NCBI GenBank assembly: GCA_025936205.1 | Contig: JAICTU010000193.1 | Span: 1 to 15,587 of the forward strand | Reading direction: 5' to 3' | Length of the DNA: 15,587 nt | DNA from: Polyangiaceae bacterium | GTDB taxonomy: Bacteria; Myxococcota; Polyangia; Polyangiales; Polyangiaceae | Part shown: in pieces, positions 7,068 through 12,990 of the stretch | Numbering within the stretch: position 1 is the stretch's first letter | Layout of the letters: each line of letters opens with the position of its first letter | Notes under the pieces: generated by a model | Seen by the model: the letters and a program-made list of their open reading frames with translations, nothing else | Told to the model about the DNA's origin: nothing | The model's database searches: none | Program-made: the position numbers and the translations under genes

Positions 7068-7604
7068 TCAAAAGTCGTCGGCGTCCTCATCCCCCTGCTC
7101 GGAGCCGCCGGCAACCGGCAGAGCTACGACCGAGTCCCCGATCCGGACCGAGCCTTCACCGATCACGCGCGCCGTGATGCCGCCATGGCCGCGGCTTGCG
7201 TTGAAGCCGCCGCGACCGAGCGTCTCCTCGAGCCGGCGGCACGGCGCGCAATAGCCGGTACCCTCCAGCGTGACCCCGCCGATGTTGAAGCGCCGCGAGC
7301 GCAGCGCCAGCACGTTGATGCCGGATACCGCCAGGTTGCGCCGAAGGAGCTCGGGTGCAACTCGTTCGCGGCCCAGCAGCGACGCGAGCACCGCCAGATG
7401 CTCGAACTGAAACAGGGTCACCTGACGCTTGCTGCCCGTCCCGCGCAGCGCCGTGCGATCCCCCGCGAGACCGCGCCCCGCGATGAAGCTCACCTGCTCC
7501 AGCAGCGTCATCGGCGCTCCCTGGGCTGGCCGCACCCCGATCCAGCGCAACTCGCCCCGCTGGGCAAAGCGTGCTCCGAGCTCTCGAAGGGACACCGGCG
7601 ACAT
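7068..7604 (-). CDS. MOSC-domain protein
   Basis: A 178-residue minus-strand protein with a clear start (AGGAG six bases before ATG). Residues about 18-162 form one MOSC domain, related to the C-terminal domain of molybdenum cofactor sulfurases and to the YiiM family. Recognisable blocks are GRGLAGDR (43-50), [12 protein letters not shown] (59-70), [14 protein letters not shown] (88-101), and [18 protein letters not shown] (110-127) with Cys119 and Cys122, the family's conserved cysteine region. Stand-alone MOSC proteins are thought to handle sulfur or molybdenum-cofactor-linked substrates, for example detoxifying N-hydroxylated bases; the substrate here is unknown. The C-terminus is a short acidic tail. 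No molybdenum cofactor gene is nearby. It is transcribed away from the dioxygenase remnant and may share a message with the outer-membrane gene 102 bp downstream. Confidence 0.88.
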   Translation of the reverse strand: MSPVSLRELGARFAQRGELRWIGVRPAQGAPMTLLEQVSFIAGRGLAGDRTALRGTGSKRQVTLFQFEHLAVLASLLGRERVAPELLRRNLAVSGINVLALRSRRFNIGGVTLEGTGYCAPCRRLEETLGRGGFNASRGHGGITARVIGEGSVRIGDSVVALPVAGGSEQGDEDADDF

Positions 7605-7610
7605 CGACCG

Positions 7611-7615
7611 CTCCT
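7611..7615 (-). promoter_or_regulatory. Ribosome binding site of the MOSC gene
   Basis: AGGAG on the minus strand, six bases before the ATG at 7604. It is among the clearest Shine-Dalgarno sequences in the window and fixes the MOSC start. Confidence 0.75.
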
Positions 7616-7685
7616 GACTGACTTCACGGATGTGAGTGAGCGGTTTCTAGCTCATGCCCTCGAGCGCCAGAAAGGGGGCTCGCCG

Positions 7686-7969
7686 CTTCCGCGCAACATC
7701 CGGCATCAGGATGATCCCACCCTGGCGGCGCGCGTGCGCGAGCTCCTGTCGGCAGCGGGCTTCGCCAGCGGCGAAGATCGCGAGCGGGGCTACGACCACG
7801 GTGCGTTCGTGCCGCTGATGCTCACTTATCCGGACGCGGACGTCCCGGTCGTGCCGCAGAGTTCGACCGCTGGCTGCAAGCCGCCACCTGCGCCGCCCCG
7901 GCGGAACGCGTCGCCAAATGCAACCCGGTGTACTGCGATCGACAGCCCAGGCAAGGGGCGAGATATTAG
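7686..7969 (+). pseudogene. Remnant of a 4,5-DOPA dioxygenase-type extradiol ring-cleavage enzyme
   Basis: Two short segments in different frames resemble the LigB/YgiD (4,5-DOPA extradiol dioxygenase) family. From about 7686 to 7855 the frame reads [20 protein letters not shown], then a run ending [18 protein letters not shown] and VPVV. This matches the family block around the conserved DHG and the YPDADIPVVQLS motif. At about 7856-7862 the frame changes and reads [18 protein letters not shown], like the family's C-terminal helix, to a TAG at 7967-7969. An intact enzyme is about 260-270 residues. Here the N-terminal third, with its metal-binding histidines, and the roughly 100-residue centre are missing. 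I see no usable start or ribosome binding site. It is a deletion-riddled relic, not a working enzyme. The first segment is a fairly strong match; the second is weaker. Confidence 0.68.
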
Positions 7970-7998
7970 ATCGGTCGCGCCCTCGGGCGTAGAGCGTC

Positions 7999-8961
7999 AT
8001 GCCGTTCGCCCGTTGCATCAGGTTCTGGATCGTCGCGCTGGCAGCGAGTCGCTCCGCGGCGGCGGATCCGGCGGCGGCAGCACAGGCTTCCCCCGCCGAC
8101 ATCGCTGCAGCGCAGGCTCTATTCGAGCAAGGCCGCGCGCTGATGGCGCACGATCGCCCGGAGGACGCCTGCCCCAAGTTCGAGGAGAGCCAGCGCCTCG
8201 ATCCCGGGCTGGGCACGGAGTTCAACCTGGCCAACTGCTACGAAAAGCTCGGCAAGCTGGCGAGCGCGTACGCGCTGTACACCGAGGTCGCGGCGGCGGC
8301 ACGTGCCAGCCAGCAGCAGCAGCGTGAAGAGGTGGCCCGCCGGCACGCGGAAGCCGTGAAGCCCAAGCTCACCAAGCTGGTGATCGTGGCGCCAGCGGGC
8401 AGCACCGGCAAGCTGCGGATCGAGCGCGACGGCACGGAGATCGGTGAGGCCCAATGGGGCTTCCCCGTGCCCGTCGATCCGGGGCCACACCGCGTGCGCG
8501 CGTTTGGTGACAGCATCGGCGAATGGTCCACCGAGATCGATATCCCTTCGGATGGCGGCGTGCATCAGGTGGAGATTCCCGGCGCCGCGCGCGGCTCACA
8601 GAACTTCTCAAACCGCACCTGGGCCCTGGCATCCGCAGGGGTAGGCGTGGTTGGCCTGGCCACCGGCAGTTACTTCGCGCTGCGCGCCATTTCGCAAAAG
8701 AACGCGGCCGATGCTGCAGGCTGCCACGGTCGCGAGTGCCCAACTCCGGACGGTGTGGAGCTGCGCGCGAGCGCGCACCGCGCGGGCAATCTGGCCACCC
8801 TGGGCATGAGCGTCGGCATCGCCGGCGTCTCAGCTGCTGCGTTGCTCTGGTGGCTGCCCGCCTTCGCGGCGGAGGATCAGCAAGAGAGCTCGACACAGGT
8901 CGCGCTGACGCCGGTCGTGCTCCTGGACAGCGCCGGCCTGATCGTGCACGCCCGTTTCTGA
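7999..8961 (+). CDS. Exported TPR/PEGA-like membrane protein
   Basis: A 320-residue protein with a weak AGAG ribosome binding site before the ATG. Residues 1-22 look like a signal peptide. Residues 33-105 are helical and TPR-like ([20 protein letters not shown], then [19 protein letters not shown]). A charged helix (105-122) is followed by a beta-rich segment (about 124-195; [12 protein letters not shown], then [14 protein letters not shown]) that resembles a PEGA domain, a surface or carbohydrate-associated fold. Two hydrophobic segments lie at about 207-230 and 265-286, flanking a loop with two cysteines (242, 247). Proteins of this architecture often sit next to Ser/Thr kinase genes in myxobacteria, and here the kinase follows after 199 bp on the same strand. 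Its role is unknown; an envelope partner or adaptor of the kinase is an inference from position. Confidence 0.8.
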   Translation: MPFARCIRFWIVALAASRSAAADPAAAAQASPADIAAAQALFEQGRALMAHDRPEDACPKFEESQRLDPGLGTEFNLANCYEKLGKLASAYALYTEVAAAARASQQQQREEVARRHAEAVKPKLTKLVIVAPAGSTGKLRIERDGTEIGEAQWGFPVPVDPGPHRVRAFGDSIGEWSTEIDIPSDGGVHQVEIPGAARGSQNFSNRTWALASAGVGVVGLATGSYFALRAISQKNAADAAGCHGRECPTPDGVELRASAHRAGNLATLGMSVGIAGVSAAALLWWLPAFAAEDQQESSTQVALTPVVLLDSAGLIVHARF

Positions 8962-9160
8962 ACGCAACGCCTGTTGCACAGTGCTGCGCAGGCGCGCCTC
9001 GTGTGCAGAGCGCTGGACGTGGCATTCCGCCACGAGCCAACATTCAACGCGCTCGCGTGCTGCCTTTTCTCTCATCCACAGCGTGCGTCATGCTTAGCTG
9101 ATGCTGGTTCGGTGCGGTGTCCGTCGGCGGCCGGCCGACGATCAGGCGTGGATTTGACTC
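8962..9160 (+). other. Intergenic region upstream of the kinase gene
   Basis: These 199 bp hold no convincing gene. Two inverted repeats are present: CGTGGC/GCCACG (9018-9034, loop ATTCC), possibly the end of the upstream transcript although no T-run follows, and a dyad at 9122-9140. A less G+C-rich stretch (about 9060-9110) could contain the kinase promoter, but I cannot identify specific -35/-10 boxes. Confidence 0.5.
9122..9140. promoter_or_regulatory. Seven-base dyad upstream of the kinase start, possible operator
   Basis: CGTCGGC and GCCGACG form a perfect seven-base inverted repeat around a five-base centre, 20 bp before the kinase ATG at 9161. Position fits a repressor site or a 5' leader hairpin. 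Its all-G+C character in a G+C-rich genome makes chance occurrence plausible. Confidence 0.35.
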
Positions 9161-11026
9161 ATGAGGTGGAGGAGAGCCAAGATCGCACGCCCGGGGCGCA
9201 TGATCGCGGGTCGCTACCGGCTGGAGGCGCCGCTCGGACGTGGCGCCATGGGCGAGATCTGGAGGGCGGAGCACGTGCGGCTGAAGTCGCACGTGGCCGT
9301 CAAGTTCCTCGACGCCTCGATCGCGGACGACCCCGAGATGCTCGATCGCTTCCTGCGCGAGGCGCAGTCCGCGGCGGCCGTGCGCAGCACACACGTCGTG
9401 CAGATCTTCGACTGTGGAGTGGAGGCCGGCGCTCCCTACATCTCGATGGAGCTCTTGCAGGGAGAGAGCCTGGATGCCCGCTTGAGCCAGCGCGTATGGC
9501 TCTCACCCGAAGAGCTGAACAAGATCTTCGCGGAGGTCACGCTCGCGATCGGCAATGCGCACAAGATGGGAGTGATCCACCGCGACCTCAAGCCGGGCAA
9601 TATTTTCCTCGTGCGCGAGGGCGAACTCGAGCTCACCAAGGTCCTCGATTTTGGCATCGCCAAGGTGATGAGCCAGAATCTGAGCCAGACCAGCGGTCTG
9701 GGCACGCGCACGGGAACGCTGCTGGGGACCCCGCACTACATGAGCCCGGAGCAGGCACGCGGCAGCCGCGATGTCGATCAGAGCACCGATCTGTGGTCGC
9801 TCGCGATCATCGCCTATGAGTGCTTGACCGGGCAGCAGCCGTTCTCCGGGTCGTCGCTGGGCGATATCGTGGTGCGAATCTGTACGGAGGAGCCGCCCGC
9901 GCCCTCCACAGTGGCCGATGTCCCGGCGGGCTTCGACGCTTGGTTTGCGAAGGGCGCGAGCAAGAAGCCGAGCGACCGCTTCGCTTCGGCCCGCGAAATG
10001 GCCGATGCGCTGAGCGCGGTCCTGCTGGGTCAGGAGGCGGCCGCGATGGCGAACCGCACGCTGGTCCTGGCCGGCACGGGCACGCAGCATGCCGTGCCGA
10101 TCCCGCTCACGCGGCGCGAGCCGGCAGGCTCCGCTGCTGTCGCTTCCTCCGGTGTGTCTTCTTCTCCTGGCACTTCCTCCGCGGTCGTGGCCTCGGGCGA
10201 GGGCCGAGCGTCGTCGTCTCTGGCCTCGCTCCCGGGCGGCGCGGGAGCGCGCGAGGCCGCAGCGTCAGCGCGCGAGGCGGCAACCTCAGCGCGTGATCGG
10301 GAACACTCGCTCGGCGGCTCGCTCTTGCTCGCGGCGCACCTGCGCTCCGCGCTGGCCCACTGGCGTTCGTCTCCGCCCGTCTTGGGCCTGCTCCACGCCG
10401 GCGCAGCGCTCGCCCGGTGGTGGAGCGCGGCCTGGAGCTGGTTCCAGGACGTGCTCCGGCGCGCGCTGGAGCAGCGGCGTTCCGGTGGCGAGGATGCGCC
10501 GCACCCCGCAGGCGAGCGCTGGCGCTCGAGGGAACGCTGGGTGTTGATGGTCTCGCTGTTGTGTAGCGCAGCCGTGCTCTCCTTCTGGTACAGCGCGAAG
10601 CAGCGCGGCTCCTCGCTGCCCCCCGGCGAGCGCACCGCGGTGGCTTCGCCGCTCGGCGGCAGCTCGCCCGATGCACTCGCCGCGCCAGCAGCGAGCGTGC
10701 CCGAGCCGCGCCCCGAAGCACCGGAAACGCGCGCGGCGAACGAATCCGCAACCGCCCGAGAACCGTCCTCGCGCGAGCTCGTCGCCGGCACCGAGCGCCG
10801 TCCGGCGCGCTCCGTCTCTCGAGAGCCTCGTCGGGTGGAGTCCTCCACCGCCGCGCTGCAACCCGGTCGGGTGCCGCAACCCGGTCCTGTGTTGCAACCC
10901 GGTCCTGTGCAAGCCCGCCAGACGGGTCAGGCGGCGCCCACCCGCCCGGCGCCCCGCAGCTCACGGCCCCCCTCCCGCAGCAACTCCAAACTCAGCACTG
11001 CCGATCCCTTCGCGGAGCGGCTGTGA
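9161..11026 (+). CDS. Transmembrane Hanks-type Ser/Thr protein kinase
   Basis: A 621-residue protein. Residues about 19-285 are a complete kinase domain: glycine loop GRGAMG (26-31), catalytic Lys48 in AVKFL, Glu67, HRDLKPGN (140-147) with Asp142, Lys144 and Asn147, DFG (163-165), and GTPHYMSPEQ (189-198). All key residues are intact, and the HRD Arg marks it as a kinase regulated through its activation loop, which is rich in Ser/Thr (172-190). Residues 300-457 are a low-complexity, then Trp-rich juxtamembrane region. One membrane segment lies at about 459-477. The extracytoplasmic tail (478-621) is Pro/Ser/Arg-rich with three tandem repeats and no recognised sensor domain. The ATG at 9161 follows an in-frame TGA and lacks a good ribosome binding site; ATG 9200 (MIAGRYRLE) is a possible alternative. 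Its stop overlaps the next lipoprotein gene, suggesting the two work together. Confidence 0.93.
   Translation: MRWRRAKIARPGRMIAGRYRLEAPLGRGAMGEIWRAEHVRLKSHVAVKFLDASIADDPEMLDRFLREAQSAAAVRSTHVVQIFDCGVEAGAPYISMELLQGESLDARLSQRVWLSPEELNKIFAEVTLAIGNAHKMGVIHRDLKPGNIFLVREGELELTKVLDFGIAKVMSQNLSQTSGLGTRTGTLLGTPHYMSPEQARGSRDVDQSTDLWSLAIIAYECLTGQQPFSGSSLGDIVVRICTEEPPAPSTVADVPAGFDAWFAKGASKKPSDRFASAREMADALSAVLLGQEAAAMANRTLVLAGTGTQHAVPIPLTRREPAGSAAVASSGVSSSPGTSSAVVASGEGRASSSLASLPGGAGAREAAASAREAATSARDREHSLGGSLLLAAHLRSALAHWRSSPPVLGLLHAGAALARWWSAAWSWFQDVLRRALEQRRSGGEDAPHPAGERWRSRERWVLMVSLLCSAAVLSFWYSAKQRGSSLPPGERTAVASPLGGSSPDALAAPAASVPEPRPEAPETRAANESATAREPSSRELVAGTERRPARSVSREPRRVESSTAALQPGRVPQPGPVLQPGPVQARQTGQAAPTRPAPRSSRPPSRSNSKLSTADPFAERL
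10856..10909 (+). repeat. In-frame tandem repeat, three 18-bp units
   Basis: Three 18-bp units built on NTGCAACCCGGTCCTGTG (the first and second vary slightly) encode LQPGRV, PQPGPV and LQPGPV in the extracytoplasmic tail of the kinase, residues about 566-583. Confidence 0.9.
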
Positions 11027-12174
11027 GTCTGCAGCCCGTGCGTCCGTCGTGCTCGATGCAAACTCCTGTTGCGGCGCTCGCGAGCGTGCTCGCGGCGCTC
11101 GCGTGCAACGGCATCCTCGGCATCGAAGAGGCCCACCTCAGTTGTTCCGGTGATAGTGCTTGTCCCGAGTCGGTTGTCGAGCAGCGGCCGGCGCCGGCGA
11201 GCACTCCCGTCGCGAGCTCCAGCGCCGGCGGGGCATCAGGTGCGGAAGCAAACAGGTCCACGGCTCCGCCGGCAACCTCGGTGGCCGACGCCGGAGGGGC
11301 CGATGCGGCCGCGATGGCAAGCGCGACAGAGCCGACAGTACCCGAGGTGACCAATGGCACCCCCTTGCCGGTCGCCAACGCGCCCGGCGGCATGCCGCCG
11401 AGCGAAACGCCACCCGCGCCGTCGGGCCCGCCGAGCTCCAACCCGGCGCCGCCCGCCTGTCCGCTGTGTGATAGCTGCTCTCCGGCGGGCTTTGCCTGTC
11501 AGGGGAACCAGCTCTTTTCCTGTGACCCCGTGCGGCGCCAGAGCGCGTTCATCTCCGACTGCGGCAGCGGTGCTCGCTGCGATGCTGCAGGCGGCGCCTG
11601 CGTGGCCCCGATCTGCGCTCCCGGAACGGTCAGCTGCGACGGCGCTCGGCTCGTCACGTGCAACGCCGACGGCAGCGCCTTCACGAACACCGCCACCTGC
11701 GCCAGCGCAGCGTTGTGCGATGCCCAGTCCGGCAGCTGCGGGCAACCTGCTTGCGCCGCGAACGAACGCCGCTGCCAGGGGGCTCAGCTCCAGCTCTGCA
11801 ACGTCCAGCGCACCGCCTTCGCGGGCGTCGAAGAGTGCACCTCCGCTGCCAATTGCGACCCGGTGAGCGGCTGCCGAACCGCCGCATGCGGCATCGGCGA
11901 GCTGCGCTGCGCGGGCTCCGCTTTGCAGCAATGCAACGCCGATCGCACGGCCTTCGGCTCGCTCGCCGACTGCGGAAGTCCAGAACTGTGCGACGCAGCG
12001 GACGGGCGCTGCAATCTCTGCGTGCCCGGTGCGCGGCGCTGCTCGAACGCGGGCACCGTCGCGGTCTGCGCCGCGTCGGGCCTGAGCGAAGACAACACGG
12101 CTTGCGGACTGCTCGAAACCTGCTCCAACGGCGCGTGCGCGCTGCTGGGCGGCATCCCGCTGCCGCTGCCGTGA
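11023..12174 (+). CDS. Lipoprotein with five six-cysteine repeats, coupled to the kinase
   Basis: The GTG at 11023 overlaps the kinase stop (GTGA); an ATG at 11056 (MQTPVAALASVLAALAC) is a good alternative start and gives a cleaner signal. Numbered from the GTG, the hydrophobic segment 15-28 ends in LAC (Cys28), a lipobox-like site, followed by NGILGIEEA, a phrase I associate with myxobacterial lipoproteins. Residues 50-145 are an Ala/Pro/Ser-rich linker. Residues 152-372 carry five tandem units of about 45 residues, each with six cysteines spaced close to 7, 8, 13, 6, 7 and with a conserved C-N-A-D-R/G-x-A-F core. The product should be a lipid-anchored, disulfide-stabilised rod in the envelope. 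Gene overlap with a kinase that has no recognisable sensor domain suggests that it is an input or ligand-binding partner; this is inferred. It might also be an adhesin or structural protein. Confidence 0.85.
   Translation: MSLQPVRPSCSMQTPVAALASVLAALACNGILGIEEAHLSCSGDSACPESVVEQRPAPASTPVASSSAGGASGAEANRSTAPPATSVADAGGADAAAMASATEPTVPEVTNGTPLPVANAPGGMPPSETPPAPSGPPSSNPAPPACPLCDSCSPAGFACQGNQLFSCDPVRRQSAFISDCGSGARCDAAGGACVAPICAPGTVSCDGARLVTCNADGSAFTNTATCASAALCDAQSGSCGQPACAANERRCQGAQLQLCNVQRTAFAGVEECTSAANCDPVSGCRTAACGIGELRCAGSALQQCNADRTAFGSLADCGSPELCDAADGRCNLCVPGARRCSNAGTVAVCAASGLSEDNTACGLLETCSNGACALLGGIPLPLP
11476..12138 (+). repeat. Five protein-level repeats of about 45 residues, six cysteines each
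   Basis: Units begin at cysteines 152, 198, 244, 289 and 333 of the lipoprotein. Cysteine spacings are 7-8-13-6-7, 7-8-13-6-7, 7-8-13-6-6, 7-8-13-6-7 and 7-9-12-6-5. DNA identity between units is modest, so these are old duplications, unlike the short perfect repeats elsewhere in the window. Confidence 0.9.
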
Positions 12175-12186
12175 TCTGGTGGACGG

Positions 12187-12228
12187 GACCTGGCCGACGT
12201 GACCTGGCCGACGTGATCGGGCCGACGG
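12187..12228. repeat. Tandem 14-bp repeat between convergent genes
   Basis: GACCTGGCCGACGT occurs twice in direct succession and a third, diverged copy (GATCGGGCCGACGG) follows. It fills most of the 57-bp gap between the converging stops at 12174 and 12232. No terminator hairpin is obvious, and the function is unknown. Confidence 0.8.
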
Positions 12229-12231
12229 AGC

Positions 12232-12669
12232 TCAGGGCAGCAGGTCGCTCTCGCCGCCCATGCCCGCAAAGCCAAACGTGCCGGCCGCACCCGCCACACC
12301 CGCGCTCCCGATGTTCGAAGCGCCCGCTGCGCCGCCGCTCGCGTAGCCGAACGACCCAGCCGTGCCAGCGCTACCGAAGCCGGGCGTACCGCCTGTGCCG
12401 GGAAAACCACCCGCGCCGGCCGTGCCCGCGATGCCGAGCCCCGGGGTGCCCGCGTTGCCGTTGTTCACGTCCGGCACACCGCCCCCGGGAGCCGCGGGGA
12501 CCAGCGTGCCGCTTCCTCGGGTCACAGTGCCCGCAGCGCCCGCAGCAGCCGGCACGGAATAGGTCACGCTACCGTCATCGCTGCAGGCGGTCCCCCACAC
12601 GAAGAACGCGCAAGAAATCACACCTGCTGCGATCCGCAGCGAGTCATTGCGGAAGAGATTTGTCGTCAT
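12232..12669 (-). CDS. Gly/Ala-rich lipoprotein-like protein
   Basis: A 145-residue minus-strand protein from the ATG at 12669; no strong ribosome binding site is visible. Residues 11-28 are hydrophobic and lead to GTAC (Cys29) then SDD, a plausible lipoprotein cleavage site; the Asp residues after it resemble inner-membrane retention signals known in other bacteria. Residues 40-140 are a low-complexity stretch of Gly, Ala, Thr and Phe with loose GTAG, GFGSAG and GTPG motifs, reminiscent of cell-surface glycine-rich tails. No enzymatic motif is present. Low-complexity G+C-rich DNA can produce such frames by chance, but the signal sequence and charged N-terminus make this frame credible, and no better frame exists on either strand. 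It converges on the kinase-coupled lipoprotein gene. Confidence 0.62.
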   Translation of the reverse strand: MTTNLFRNDSLRIAAGVISCAFFVWGTACSDDGSVTYSVPAAAGAAGTVTRGSGTLVPAAPGGGVPDVNNGNAGTPGLGIAGTAGAGGFPGTGGTPGFGSAGTAGSFGYASGGAAGASNIGSAGVAGAAGTFGFAGMGGESDLLP

Positions 12670-12805
12670 CCGCAGGCGTGTTGCATCCCCCGTGCCGGAT
12701 GCACACCTGCATCACCGGCAGCGAATACAATGGCGCCTCGCTGAGGCGGGCGAGTAAAAGCCGACCGCGCAGCGGGCATCTGCTGGCGACGCGGGGCGAC
12801 GTGTG

Positions 12806-12833
12806 GAGCCGAGCCCTTCACCCGGCTCGGCTC
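12806..12833. terminator. Ten-base perfect hairpin, terminator-like
   Basis: GAGCCGAGCC and GGCTCGGCTC pair perfectly over ten bases around an eight-base loop. It is the strongest simple hairpin I found. No T-run follows on either strand, so a factor-assisted terminator, an mRNA-stabilising structure or a protein site are all possible. Confidence 0.45.
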
Positions 12834-12925
12834 CGGCCGCTCGCCGCCTCTGCTGCCGCCGAAGCCCGAGTTGACGCTGATCTCGAGTGCTACAGGCGCC
12901 GCAAGAATGACAGCCGACGAGGATC

Positions 12926-12944
12926 CGTTCCGAAGGGCGGAACG
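12926..12944 (-). terminator. Hairpin downstream of the ATPase pseudogene
   Basis: CGTTCCG (12926-12932) and CGGAACG (12938-12944) pair over seven bases with a five-base loop, about 47 bp past the stop at 12991 on the minus strand. A third CGTTCCG copy sits at 12946-12952. The position suits a transcript end for the minus-strand gene; no T-run is present. Confidence 0.4.
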
Positions 12945-12990
12945 TCGTTCCGTGGCCGGCTTTTGTGCTCCGTCTCTCGGCGGGGGCGGC

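Larger units (their letters stand above)
12670..12990. other. Intergenic region with hairpins, no supported gene
   Basis: These 321 bp lie between the Gly-rich lipoprotein start and the end of the ATPase pseudogene, both on the minus strand. I see no frame with recognisable content. It holds two strong inverted repeats, annotated separately, and presumably the promoter of the Gly-rich lipoprotein in its left part; specific promoter boxes are not evident. Confidence 0.55.

Noticed and set aside
7416..7425. MOSC cysteines read as a possible metal-binding novelty
   Set aside because: The [11 protein letters not shown] block is the ordinary conserved cysteine region of small MOSC proteins.
6420..7680. 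Plus-strand open frame running over the outer-membrane and MOSC genes
   Set aside because: It has no recognisable content until it reaches the dioxygenase remnant; it is antisense to two well-supported genes.
11476..12138. CRISPR-like or recent DNA repeat array
   Set aside because: The periodicity is at protein level with diverged DNA, no spacer structure and a continuous reading frame.
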